DNA from: Pseudanabaena sp. FACHB-1998
Lineage (GTDB): Bacteria; Cyanobacteriota; Cyanobacteriia; Pseudanabaenales; Pseudanabaenaceae
Direction: 5' to 3'
DNA length: 64,000 nucleotides
Assembly (NCBI RefSeq): GCF_014696355.1
Contig: NZ_JACJQA010000027.1
Span: 186,001 to 250,000, forward strand
Shown here one piece after another: positions 1 to 8,460 of this stretch; the stretch's first letter is position 1, and each line of letters begins with the position of its first letter. A program made the translations under genes and the position numbers. Under the pieces are notes generated by a model, which saw only the letters and a list, made by a program, of their open reading frames with translations, searched no databases and had not been told where the DNA came from.

Positions 1-1131
1 AAATGGGTGGGCAATGAGCAGACGATTCTCGCGGAAGTGGAACCTGTGCAGGCTCAAGTATCGTTAATTCAAGACAATCCTCAAAATATTGAACTCTTAG
101 CCAAAAAGAATCTATGTTCCCATTATGCCGAGATTTTGCGATCAGTATCTGACCAAGTAGTAAGTACAGCCGTGCGCTATGGAGACTGTACTCAGCAAGT
201 CGTAATCGCCACCTCTGAAGGCACAATGATCGAGCAGGAATGGGCGGACTGGGAAATGCGTTGTTCGGCAACAGCCAGAAGCGGCGATTTGGTGCAAACT
301 GGGCGCGAAACTGTAGGATCTCGGCGAGGCTATAGCGATTTACTCAATCTGGATCAACAAGTGGTAGGGGCGGCTCAACGGGCTGTTACTGCGCTGAATT
401 TACCTACGGTGCAGGGCAATACCTATACGGTGGTCATCGATCCAATTTTGGCAGGATTATTTGTCCATGAGGCTTTTGGGCATCTTTCGGAAGCAGATAT
501 GCTCTACGAAAATCCTGATATGCTCGAAACAATGAGTCTGGGACGAAGATTTGGCTCTGAAGATTTACAGATTTTTGATGGGGCGGCTCCTGCGGAACAT
601 CGCGGTAGTTATCTCTATGATGATGAAGGTGTACCCGCAACTACAACACAATTGATTAAGGATGGTGTATTAGTGGGAAGGCTTCATTCTCGCGAGACCG
701 CAGGCAAATTAGGTGAAAAAGTCACTGGTAATGCCCGCTGTCTTGATTATCACTATCCACCGATTGTTCGCATGACTAATACTTGGATTGAGCGGGGTCA
801 GACTCCTGTTGCAGATTTGTTTACGGATATTCCTCTGGGGGTGTATGCCAAAAACTGGCAGGGGGGGATGACCAATGGCGAAATGTTTACCTTCACCGCA
901 GGGGAAGCATGGATGATTCGTAACGGTAAAATCGCGGAGCCTGTAAAGGATGTCACACTCTCAGGCAATGTGTTTGAGACTTTAGCGGATATCGAAGCGA
1001 TCGGGAATGACTTTTTGTGGGATGAGTCAGGAGGATGCGGCAAAGGTGGACAAAGTGGCTTAGCTGTAGGTTGCGGTTCGCCGAGCTTAAGAATTAAAAA
1101 TGCGATCGTGGGGGGTGAGGATCTTGCTTGA
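1..1131 (+). CDS. tldD: TldD/PmbA-family metalloprotease, 3' part
   Basis: The reading frame is open at the left window edge, so the N-terminus is missing; 377 codons remain of a protein usually about 450-490 residues long. TldD, with its partner TldE/PmbA, is a zinc-dependent protease that degrades unfolded peptides and matures some ribosomal peptides. The metal-binding HEAFGH motif, matching the family HExxxH pattern, is encoded at about 466-483. The C-terminus carries the glycine-rich CGKGGQSG segment and the family's usual ending on a conserved beta strand. The stop overlaps the start region of the next gene by about 30 bases, which suggests co-transcription. No pmbA/tldE partner is visible in the window. 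The family call is firm; the exact start lies outside the window. Confidence 0.9.
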   Translation, partial: KWVGNEQTILAEVEPVQAQVSLIQDNPQNIELLAKKNLCSHYAEILRSVSDQVVSTAVRYGDCTQQVVIATSEGTMIEQEWADWEMRCSATARSGDLVQTGRETVGSRRGYSDLLNLDQQVVGAAQRAVTALNLPTVQGNTYTVVIDPILAGLFVHEAFGHLSEADMLYENPDMLETMSLGRRFGSEDLQIFDGAAPAEHRGSYLYDDEGVPATTTQLIKDGVLVGRLHSRETAGKLGEKVTGNARCLDYHYPPIVRMTNTWIERGQTPVADLFTDIPLGVYAKNWQGGMTNGEMFTFTAGEAWMIRNGKIAEPVKDVTLSGNVFETLADIEAIGNDFLWDESGGCGKGGQSGLAVGCGSPSLRIKNAIVGGEDLA

Positions 1132-2734
1132 ACCACGCACGGGACTTAAAGAGGTTAATTTTCAGCTAGTCCAAACGATCGCTGATCAACAAATCACACA
1201 GGATCGGTTGAATCTGCAACTCACCCGACTCAAGCTGATGTACGATTTTGTGTCCGCTTTGAATGCGGCGCAAACGGTAAATGAGATTTATCAAATAGCT
1301 TTAAATGGAATTTGCGCGGCTTTGCGAACACCTCGAGCCGCCGTACTGTCTAGCTCAGCTAATAGTCTGCGATATCAAGAATCCGTTGGTATCGGTGAAG
1401 ATTATAAACAGGCGATCGAAGCTTTTTTTGCCTCGTCGATGAGTAGCGTACCAATCAAAGTGCATCCCTTTCCCCATTGCGCCGTGTTACCGAGCGATCG
1501 TACTTTACAGGCTATCTGCCTCCAAGAGAATATCGGCGCATTGGCGATATTTCCGTTGGAATATGAGCGCCGACATATCGGTGATATCGTCACCTATTTT
1601 GATACTCCAAGGCAATTTTCTGAGGAGGAGGTGCAGTTAACCCAGACAATCGTTACTTATATTGCGATCGCCTTAACCCGTAAACAAGCCGAACAAGCCC
1701 TCAAAGAAAGCCAACAATTCATTCAACGGATTGCGGATACCACTCCGAGTATTCTCTATATTTACGATATCGAAGAGAAGCGGAATATCTATTGCAATCA
1801 AGCGATTACGCATATTTTGGGATATACTCCCACCGAGATTCAAAAAATGGGAGACTCTCTGCTACAAACCGTGGTGCATCCCGAAGATCTCGTCAGCATC
1901 CAAGAGCATTACGAGAGCATCCGCCATAAAACCCTTGAAGACTTATTTGTGCATGAATATCGGTTGATAGATATTCATGGTAATTGGAAGTGGTTTTATA
2001 GCCAAGAAACGGTTTTCTTACGGAATGCCGATGGTTTAGTTAAGCAAACTATTGGTTCTGCTTCGGATATTACGGATTTGAAGGAGGTCGAGACGAGATT
2101 GCAATCTTCTTTAACGGAGAAAGAAGTCCTTTTAAGAGAAGTCCATCATCGCGTCAAGAATAATTTGAGTGTGGTAGATAGTCTATTATGGATGCAAGCC
2201 CGCTATGTTAAGGATGAGGAGGCTCTCAAATCTCTCACAGATAGTCAACGGCGCATTCATACAATGTCCCTGATTCATGAACAGTTATATCATTCTCAGG
2301 ATGTAGGCAAGATTGACTTCTGCGAATATCTCCAGCGCTTAGTTGTAAACCTCTATAGTTCCACAAGTTTTAATACTAATCAAATTGAATTGAAGTTAGA
2401 TATCCATCCGACTCTGTTAAATATTGATATGGCAATTTCGATGGGATTAATTGTTAATGAAGTCATCACTAACGCCTTTAAACATGCTTTTCCTAATCAC
2501 AAAGGACTGGTGGAAGTAATTTTATACGAGGGGGGGGATGATCATCTTGACCAACAACATCTCCATCTGATTATTAAAGATAATGGGATCGGTATTCCTC
2601 ACCATATTAATTTCCAAGAAACGGCTTCTTTGGGGCTAAGACTTGTAAGGATTTTGGCACAGCAATTGCGTGGAGAGATTGAGCTATCCTGCGTTCTGGG
2701 TACAAGTTTTCACTTCTCTTTCCCAAATAAATAA
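1100..2734 (+). CDS. GAF-PAS sensor histidine kinase (HisKA_2 type)
   Basis: This is a predicted soluble signalling kinase of 544 residues. Visible parts in order are a GAF-like domain (about 45-195), a PAS domain (about 205-330, with the NQAITHILGYTPTEI segment), a HisKA_2-type dimerisation domain with phospho-acceptor motif EVHHRVKNN near residue 350, and a C-terminal ATPase domain with N-box NEVITNAFKHAF and G-box DNGIGIP. HisKA_2 kinases often resemble phytochrome-linked or light/stress sensors, but the bilin-binding Cys of a phytochrome is not evident here. No transmembrane segment is seen. The first ATG lies inside tldD; GTG at 1115 is an alternative start. No response regulator is adjacent, so the partner is unknown. 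Confidence 0.85.
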   Translation: MRSWGVRILLEPRTGLKEVNFQLVQTIADQQITQDRLNLQLTRLKLMYDFVSALNAAQTVNEIYQIALNGICAALRTPRAAVLSSSANSLRYQESVGIGEDYKQAIEAFFASSMSSVPIKVHPFPHCAVLPSDRTLQAICLQENIGALAIFPLEYERRHIGDIVTYFDTPRQFSEEEVQLTQTIVTYIAIALTRKQAEQALKESQQFIQRIADTTPSILYIYDIEEKRNIYCNQAITHILGYTPTEIQKMGDSLLQTVVHPEDLVSIQEHYESIRHKTLEDLFVHEYRLIDIHGNWKWFYSQETVFLRNADGLVKQTIGSASDITDLKEVETRLQSSLTEKEVLLREVHHRVKNNLSVVDSLLWMQARYVKDEEALKSLTDSQRRIHTMSLIHEQLYHSQDVGKIDFCEYLQRLVVNLYSSTSFNTNQIELKLDIHPTLLNIDMAISMGLIVNEVITNAFKHAFPNHKGLVEVILYEGGDDHLDQQHLHLIIKDNGIGIPHHINFQETASLGLRLVRILAQQLRGEIELSCVLGTSFHFSFPNK

Positions 2735-2738
2735 TACC

Positions 2739-2771
2739 AAACAAAGAAATGGCGTAGCCATTTCTTTGTTT
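2739..2771. terminator. palindrome with GTA loop after the kinase gene
   Basis: A perfect 15-bp stem surrounds GTA and begins 4 bases after the kinase stop. A second small hairpin with 7-bp arms and a TAC loop follows at 2774-2790. It probably terminates the plus-strand transcript. The centre GGC-GTA-GCC fits the GC-NNN-GC pattern seen across the window. Confidence 0.6.
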
Positions 2772-2796
2772 AAAAACCCATACTGGGTTTGATTTT

Positions 2797-2832
2797 CAAT
2801 TCACAAAAGTGTAGTCACACTTTTGTGAATTG
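2797..2832. repeat. dispersed 36-nt hairpin, copy 1
   Basis: Perfect 16-bp arms surround an AGTC loop. Nearly the same sequence recurs at about 33609-33644 with a few substitutions, so this is a dispersed repeat and not only a local terminator. Confidence 0.6.
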
Positions 2833-2840
2833 GTATAAAA

Positions 2841-2857
2841 GCGGCGCGAAGCGCCGC
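2841..2857. repeat. short GC-rich hairpin with GAA loop
   Basis: The arms GCGGCGC and GCGCCGC flank GAA. The same GC-rich core forms the centre of longer palindromes at 33462, 33515, 44788 and 48363. Confidence 0.5.
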
Positions 2858-2872
2858 CTTTATTTATCTAAA

Positions 2873-2905
2873 TTAGAGTCGCACGGCTTTGCCCAGCGAC
2901 TCTAA
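2873..2905 (-). terminator. hairpin at the end of nnr
   Basis: Ten-base arms (TTAGAGTCGC and its complement) enclose a 13-base loop and abut the nnr stop at 2906. It is a likely terminator for the minus-strand gene. Confidence 0.5.
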
Positions 2906-4426
2906 CTATTCACCACGAAGAGATAGAAAATTGAGTAAATTTTGAGCCAGCGTTAGCGGATCGACTCCCATTTCGGTGCGCTGCTGTGCTAGCCACATCG
3001 CTGCTTGGGAATGCCAAACTGTTGCCGCGATCGCCACATCATTTGCCGCCATCCCTTGCGCTAACAAGCCGCCGATTATCCCCGCTAACACATCACCACT
3101 GCCACCTCTGGCGAGGGCGGCGGTGCTTTCGGGATTAATCCAGACATCTGGGTTTTGGTGACATGGGAAAGCGATCGCTGTTCTCGCGCCTTTTAATAAA
3201 ATTGTCGCCTTAGAGAGACTAACCGCAGTTTGCAAAGCCTTGATTCTCTCTATGTCCCTTAGTTCGGGAAATAGACGACAAAATTCGCCCCAGTGCGGTG
3301 TCAGAATTGTAGAATTAGATCTATTTTCTAATTGAGAAATAGTTCCCATTGTGGCTAAAGTATTCAATCCATCGGCATCCAGAACTAAGGGGCGATCGCT
3401 ATCCAGTACTAGCTTTACTATCGGGTTTGCATCAAGAGATAGCCCACAACCACAGGTGATCGCTTGATATTTGGATAAATCTAAATCAGGTAAAGAGGCG
3501 ATCGCGCCCGACTCAGTTTCAGGACAGCCAATGACCAAAGCATCAGGAATTTGGGCGAGAATCATCGGCTTAAGGGAATTGGGTACGGCGATCGATAGCA
3601 TTCCGATTCCTGTTGCTTTGGCTCCCAAGGCGGCTAAAATGGCGGCTCCTCCATACTTTAGGGAACCAACGACTAAGAGCAGATGCCCAATTTGGTATTT
3701 GTGAGCGATGGGACTGCGCTTAATCGGTAGGCGATCGCGCAAAATTTGGGCTGGATCGATGCGCCACAAATCATGGCGATCGCCTAATACTTGGCGAATA
3801 AAACGATCAGGAATATCAAAGCCAATTCTCTCTAATTTGCCGACATAGGGAGTCGCTGATTCGGTGAGCAATCCTCGCTTCCATAGCCCTAAACAGAGCG
3901 TATGGGTAGCACAAAGGGCTGTTCCCATCACGTTCCCATGATCGGTGTGAATACCCGATGGGAGATCAATACTGAGGATGGGGATTTTCCAGCGATTAAT
4001 GGTATCTATGGCGATCGCTAAGTCTCCCCCAATCTCACGTTCTAGACCAAAGCCAAAAATGCCATCCACTAAAAGATCGCAGTCTTGCAGAGACTCTAAA
4101 TCTACAAATGGAATTCCTAAACTTTTGGCATAGCATCCATGTACTCGCGTTAAGGGTTTTGACTTGGGCAAAAGCGTGTAAATTTTTATCTGTCGGCTTT
4201 GATGATGGAGTTCCCGCGCCACTACTAAGGCATCACCGCCATTATGTCCTGAGCCGACCAGTATCCCGATCTTGGGATAAATATTTGCAGGATAGAGTTC
4301 TGTTAAGCGCTGGGTAATCCGTAGCGCAACTTTTTCCATCAGCGCGGCAATGGGCATTCCTGCCTGAAAAATGAGATTTTCGATCGCCTGCATTTGGGAA
4401 GCTGTTGCGATCGCCTGAAATTCCAT
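2906..4426 (-). CDS. nnr: bifunctional NAD(P)H-hydrate epimerase/dehydratase
   Basis: This enzyme repairs damaged NADH and NADPH. The N-terminal domain (about 1-215) epimerises the hydrate, and the C-terminal ribokinase-like domain (about 225-500) dehydrates it using ADP. The N-terminal domain shows GSGHNGGDALVVAREL and DCDLLVDGIFGFGL. The C-terminal domain shows ILTPHWGEF, LLKGARTAI and the nucleotide-binding ALARGGSGDVLAGIIGG. The 506-residue length matches the fused bacterial form. It lies downstream of, and on the same strand as, the PP2C gene, but a perfect palindrome separates them. It is convergent with the histidine kinase gene. Confidence 0.93.
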   Translation of the reverse strand: MEFQAIATASQMQAIENLIFQAGMPIAALMEKVALRITQRLTELYPANIYPKIGILVGSGHNGGDALVVARELHHQSRQIKIYTLLPKSKPLTRVHGCYAKSLGIPFVDLESLQDCDLLVDGIFGFGLEREIGGDLAIAIDTINRWKIPILSIDLPSGIHTDHGNVMGTALCATHTLCLGLWKRGLLTESATPYVGKLERIGFDIPDRFIRQVLGDRHDLWRIDPAQILRDRLPIKRSPIAHKYQIGHLLLVVGSLKYGGAAILAALGAKATGIGMLSIAVPNSLKPMILAQIPDALVIGCPETESGAIASLPDLDLSKYQAITCGCGLSLDANPIVKLVLDSDRPLVLDADGLNTLATMGTISQLENRSNSTILTPHWGEFCRLFPELRDIERIKALQTAVSLSKATILLKGARTAIAFPCHQNPDVWINPESTAALARGGSGDVLAGIIGGLLAQGMAANDVAIAATVWHSQAAMWLAQQRTEMGVDPLTLAQNLLNFLSLRGE

Positions 4427-4459
4427 GATTTTGCAAAGGTAGAAGACTTACGGAATGCT

Positions 4460-4504
4460 AGCTTATCCTATGCCTTGGGCAAAGCCCAAGGCATAGGATA
4501 AGCT
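4460..4504 (-). terminator. perfect 21-bp palindrome with AAA loop
   Basis: Two 21-base arms surround AAA (centre GGC-AAA-GCC). The right end overlaps the first base of the PP2C stop codon. It is a likely terminator or attenuator between the PP2C gene and nnr. Confidence 0.6.
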
Positions 4505-6381
4505 TATGGTACAAACTTTTGGAGATTTGTCGGCAGATGCTGCCGCACCCAATCTTTGACCTGTGGAAACTGCATCGCCGCTAAGCCACTGCCTAGAATT
4601 AGCGCCACTAAAACTAAAGCGACAATAAAAGCGCTATTAGTTTGTTTAGGAACTGCTAATTCTGTCTTGGCAGTTTCCGAAACACTGACACCTCCTTCGG
4701 TATCTTCGTCATCGGCGGCGGCATCTTGATAACTAGTAGTTACCAATGCTCCAGCCACATCTTCTTCCTTCTGTTGAGGAATATCTTCGGTGTCTGCTTC
4801 CTCTGACGATGTTTGATCGGAAACCACCAGATCATTTTCCTCCGCCAGATCCTCTGCGGACTCTTCGACAAAGCGGCAACGCATGATCGCAACCGTGATA
4901 TTGTCATGCCCGTTGAGATGATTAGCTTGGTCGATTAAATCCTTGCAGCTAAGATCTAGAGGCTTATTTTCGGTGAGGATTGGCACGAGGTAATCTTGGC
5001 TAATCTGATCGACGCGATCAAAATCACTTAATCCATCGGAACAAAGTAATAAGACGCAGTCTTCGTCAATCAAAAATCTTTGGACACGCGGTACAAGCAT
5101 ATCTGACGATCGCGTACCCAAGGCTTGAATCAACGCGCCGCCATCAATACGTTGGGCAGAATAGGCGTAGAAGTTATAGCCTAACGTAGTTTCGCGAGTG
5201 GCGACATCATCATCAAGGGTCACTTGACGCAGGTTATCGGTAGTAACGCAATAAAGGCGACTGTCCCCCACATGAACGACATACACTTCATTGCTAGGTT
5301 TGCCATTAGGGCGAGGCATGACCGCCATCACAAGGGTGGTTCCCATGCGTTGTTGGGCTTGGCGATGCTGTTGGTCATTAATCGCCACAATTTGGTTATT
5401 GACTACCCTTGCCACCATTTCTAGCTGAGCAATAAAGCCCTGAGCCGAAAAGTCAGGATCATTTTCCGCTTGGTGTAATAGGGTTTTAAGCTGCTGCTCT
5501 AAGGTTTTAATCGCGAGGGAGCTAGCCACTTCGCCGCCTTCGTGACCACCTAAGCCATCACAAACGATCGCTAGGCGATCGCGCATACTATCCGCTTGCT
5601 CTGACCTTTTTTGGCGCTTAATGTCAGGATAGCAAGCATCTTCGTTATGCTCACGCTGCATTCCTACGTCCGTAGCACTGGCAATCCGCACGGTAAGGGG
5701 CTGATCCTGCATTAACTTTAACGACACTTGATCGAGGTAGGCGATCGCGCTATTGATGTCGTATTCGCCACGTCCTAAGCTATAGAAAAATTCGGCGATC
5801 GGCTCGGCAATTTCGGGCTTAGCATCATCGAGCCACTGTACCCAAATGTCTCCTAACTGGGCGATATGAACGGCCGTGACATCAGCCTTGAGTTCCAATA
5901 GGCGAATCCACATCCCATCGACCCGCACCAATTGGGGATCAAATAAAGTGCGGGTCATATTCTGCTCAGCGAGAGGTTGCCATAAATTTAATACCTGCCA
6001 AAGCAAATTAATTTGTCTCAAAGCCGAAGATTTCGCCCATGTTTCCGCCAAAGTCGGACAAAGTTTGCCTTGGCGATCGATTGGCACATTTTCCAGCAAA
6101 AATACTTCCGAGAGAGCAAGCTCTTCACCCAACAAGAGCAAACCGTAGGGACGGGGCAAATGTAGGCTGAGGCGGGAGAGCTTCAAGTAAGACACTACAT
6201 AGGTTTGAAACTCATTAGGCAGTTCTGGCAGCGAGAAAGTATCAGTGTCCACAACAATTTGTGAGGATAGAACCCGATAGCGATCGCCGATCAAGGAGTC
6301 AGGCGGAAATACTTCGGTATCCAGTCCCACTGCCCAAAGATATTGCTGCTCAACTGCCGTAGTTTGCTCTTGATTTTCCAT
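4504..6381 (-). CDS. membrane-anchored PP2C-type Ser/Thr phosphatase
   Basis: This 625-residue predicted metal-dependent protein phosphatase has three parts. An N-terminal region of about 230 residues has no motif I recognise. The PP2C domain (about 235-500) shows VGMQREHNEDACY, CDGLGGHEGGEVAS, HVGDSRLY, LLLCSDGLSDF and NGHDNITVA, with the expected metal-binding Asp residues. A Glu/Asp-rich linker (about 510-590) leads to one C-terminal membrane helix (about 595-615, SAFIVALVLVALILGSGLAA). The catalytic domain should therefore be cytoplasmic and tethered by its C-terminus. A degenerate kinase-like fold for the N-terminal region is possible but not shown. No matching kinase lies nearby. Confidence 0.85.
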   Translation of the reverse strand: MENQEQTTAVEQQYLWAVGLDTEVFPPDSLIGDRYRVLSSQIVVDTDTFSLPELPNEFQTYVVSYLKLSRLSLHLPRPYGLLLLGEELALSEVFLLENVPIDRQGKLCPTLAETWAKSSALRQINLLWQVLNLWQPLAEQNMTRTLFDPQLVRVDGMWIRLLELKADVTAVHIAQLGDIWVQWLDDAKPEIAEPIAEFFYSLGRGEYDINSAIAYLDQVSLKLMQDQPLTVRIASATDVGMQREHNEDACYPDIKRQKRSEQADSMRDRLAIVCDGLGGHEGGEVASSLAIKTLEQQLKTLLHQAENDPDFSAQGFIAQLEMVARVVNNQIVAINDQQHRQAQQRMGTTLVMAVMPRPNGKPSNEVYVVHVGDSRLYCVTTDNLRQVTLDDDVATRETTLGYNFYAYSAQRIDGGALIQALGTRSSDMLVPRVQRFLIDEDCVLLLCSDGLSDFDRVDQISQDYLVPILTENKPLDLSCKDLIDQANHLNGHDNITVAIMRCRFVEESAEDLAEENDLVVSDQTSSEEADTEDIPQQKEEDVAGALVTTSYQDAAADDEDTEGGVSVSETAKTELAVPKQTNSAFIVALVLVALILGSGLAAMQFPQVKDWVRQHLPTNLQKFVP

Positions 6382-6778
6382 GAAGGTGTTATTAGTAGCT
6401 TGCCAAACTCAAAGGTGAATAATAGTTTAATACTGCCCACTGTCTCTCATAAAATTAGAATATTAACTTTATTTCTTCAAGAGACATTTGGCTATTGTAG
6501 CGAAACAGAGTAAAGATTTTAGCTGATTACAAAACATACCGTCAGTAACTAGGCGCAATTAAATAGAAAGCCCCAAAAGCTGCGGCGCACTCTGGGCATG
6601 TGCCACAGCTTTTGGGGTTTTAATTATAATCAAATTACTTCTAGATTTTTTTAGAATTTAGTTATTGTAGTAACTACGGCTTTAGTTTATAAGGTCTAAA
6701 CTTAATAGGTAAGCTTTAATAATTATTTTTTATTTCATTTTTTAACTAACTTTTTAACAGATTCCTGTTGTATATCCT
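6382..6778. other. divergent intergenic region, PP2C / hrcA
   Basis: This 397-bp AT-rich gap lies between divergent genes and must hold both promoters. It contains one strong hairpin (6567-6621) that does not sit at the end of either flanking gene. I found no CIRCE-like repeat here. Confidence 0.6.
6567..6621 (+). terminator. orphan terminator-like hairpin
   Basis: Sixteen-base arms containing CCCCAAAAGCTG are separated by about 23 bases and followed by TTTTAATTATAAT. No recognised gene ends here, so it could mark the end of a small RNA or be a leader structure of hrcA. Confidence 0.4.
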
Positions 6779-7843
6779 ATGAAGCCTCAACTTACCCATC
6801 GCGAACAAAGAGTCCTTTGGGCAACTATCGATCACTATATTCTTACGGCGGAACCTGTTGGCTCTAAGGCGTTGGTGTCAGAGTATGACTTTGATATCAG
6901 TCCAGCCACGATTCGGAATGTGATGAATATGCTCGATCGCTGTGGTTTGCTATATCAGCCCCACACTTCGGCAGGTCGTGTCCCCTCTGATTCAGGTTAT
7001 CGGGTCTATGTCGATGAGTTAATCGATCCTGCGAGCGAGCTAACCTATAGCACCAATCAGTTTATGGCGAGTAAGGGCGATCGCCTTGGGAAATCGAGCC
7101 TTGATGGGATTTTGCGGGATGTTGGACAAATTTTGGCAACCCTGAGCGGTTGTATTGCGGTAATTACTTCGCCCAATATGCAAACGATGCGGATTCGGCA
7201 TTTGCAATTGGTGATGGTGGATGAGCGAAAAATTATGGCGATCGCGGTGAGTGATACTTACCACACTGCCTCAGTGACAATGGATGTCCCCAGTGATACG
7301 AAGCCAGAGGTTCTCGAAGGGGAGTTAAATATTCTTAATAATTTCTTAAATGAACATTTGCGTGATAAAAACTGGTCGGAACTTAACAGTGCTTTGCAAT
7401 GGGACGATCTCGATCGCCAGTTTCAGCAATATGCGGTGTTGTTGCAGCAATCTTTGCAGCAGTTGATGCGACTATGCGATCGCACGGCTTTGGGACAAAT
7501 GTTTATAAGTGGTCTGACCGAGCTATTACGTCAGCCCGAATTCTCTAATCTGCAACAGGTGCAAAATATTGTGCATTTGCTAGAAGCCGATCGCGCTTCT
7601 CTAATGTCCTTAATGAGTGATCAGTTTAATCGCTCCTCCAATGCTGTCAGTATTCGCATTGGCTCAGAAATCTCGATTGAACCAATTCAGAACTGTACTT
7701 TTATTTCTAGTACTTATCTCTGTGATGATAAGCCTGTGGGAACGGTTGGCGTTCTGGGTCCAACGCGATTGGGTTATACAAGGGCGATCGCTTCAGTACA
7801 GGCGGCTGCTTTGCATCTCACTGAGGCAATTAGTAAGTGGTAG
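6779..7843 (+). CDS. hrcA: heat-inducible transcription repressor HrcA
   Basis: HrcA represses chaperone genes (groESL, dnaK) by binding CIRCE elements. The 354-residue protein begins with the typical winged-helix region (LTHREQRVLWATIDHYI, then SPATIRNVMNMLD) and the conserved HTSAGRVPSDSGYR segment near residue 62. The rest matches the dimerisation and GAF-like core, ending with VGVLGPTRLGY. Length and start agree with the family. The gene is monocistronic here: no chaperone gene is adjacent, and I see no CIRCE repeat upstream. Confidence 0.95.
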   Translation: MKPQLTHREQRVLWATIDHYILTAEPVGSKALVSEYDFDISPATIRNVMNMLDRCGLLYQPHTSAGRVPSDSGYRVYVDELIDPASELTYSTNQFMASKGDRLGKSSLDGILRDVGQILATLSGCIAVITSPNMQTMRIRHLQLVMVDERKIMAIAVSDTYHTASVTMDVPSDTKPEVLEGELNILNNFLNEHLRDKNWSELNSALQWDDLDRQFQQYAVLLQQSLQQLMRLCDRTALGQMFISGLTELLRQPEFSNLQQVQNIVHLLEADRASLMSLMSDQFNRSSNAVSIRIGSEISIEPIQNCTFISSTYLCDDKPVGTVGVLGPTRLGYTRAIASVQAAALHLTEAISKW

Positions 7844-7876
7844 CTTTGCTATTTAGTGGTGTTCTACTAGGGGTAA

Positions 7877-8191
7877 GTGCCGATAAGTATTAAGTTATTG
7901 GCATTAGGTCATGAAGTAATTCAAAGGTTACTCAGGAGTGAGATCATGGAAGAATCAGTAGTCTATCAAGAAATTTTGCGCGAAGGTTTAGCTAAAGGAG
8001 AAGCTAAAGGTTTAGCTAAAGGTTTCGCTGATGGCAAAGTTGAAGCAACTAATCAAATTGCGCTCAATATGTTGCGTTCTAATATGTCTACAGATTTGGT
8101 AGCTCAGGTAACTGGGCTAACCCTAAAACAAATCCAAAAACTACAAAAAATCTCTACAAAGCCGCCTCGAACAAAGAAGCCACTGTCATAA
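7877..8191 (+). pseudogene. Rpn/PD-(D/E)XK-type C-terminal remnant
   Basis: This 104-codon frame opens with GTG; an internal ATG at 7946, preceded by CAGGAGTGAG, is a better start (81 residues). It shows the tail typical of Rpn-family putative transposase/nucleases: an MEESVVYQEILREG motif, a repetitive AKGEAKGLAKG stretch, and a C-terminal segment ending VAQVTGLTLKQIQKLQ. The N-terminal nuclease domain of about 200 residues is absent, and the gap after hrcA is only 33 bases, so this is most likely a truncated remnant. A small translated protein cannot be excluded. Confidence 0.65.
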
Positions 8192-8211
8192 ACTTATAGG
8201 GTAGTTAACTC

Positions 8212-8445
8212 ATGCCTTTAAATACTCGCGAACAACTCCATCAACAAATTAATAGTTTGCCCGATCACCTTATCGATCAAATTGCTAAATTCACGCAAAT
8301 ATTAACGGCTAGGCAAGAAATTTTAGAATACAGTGATTGGGAAAGTGGTCAATGGCAAGAGTTTTCGTTAGCGCAATTTTTTGGTGAAGATGATGAAATT
8401 GAGTATTTCCTAGAAGATGCTCAAGAAATTGTAAAGTTATGTTAG
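8212..8445 (+). CDS. small antitoxin-like hypothetical protein
   Basis: This 77-residue acidic protein has an N-terminal segment (REQLHQQINSLPDHLIDQI) that resembles the helical start of DUF2281-like or other small cyanobacterial antitoxins. The C-terminal half is rich in Asp and Glu. It ends 15 bases before the HEPN-motif gene, on the same strand, so the two may be co-expressed. No classic toxin reading frame follows. The antitoxin idea is an inference from size, position and weak resemblance. Confidence 0.5.
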   Translation: MPLNTREQLHQQINSLPDHLIDQIAKFTQILTARQEILEYSDWESGQWQEFSLAQFFGEDDEIEYFLEDAQEIVKLC

Positions 8446-8460
8446 TGCTGAGTTAATTGT

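Noticed and set aside
6382-6778. CIRCE operator upstream of hrcA
   Set aside because: No TTAGCACTC and GAGTGCTAA pair is present.
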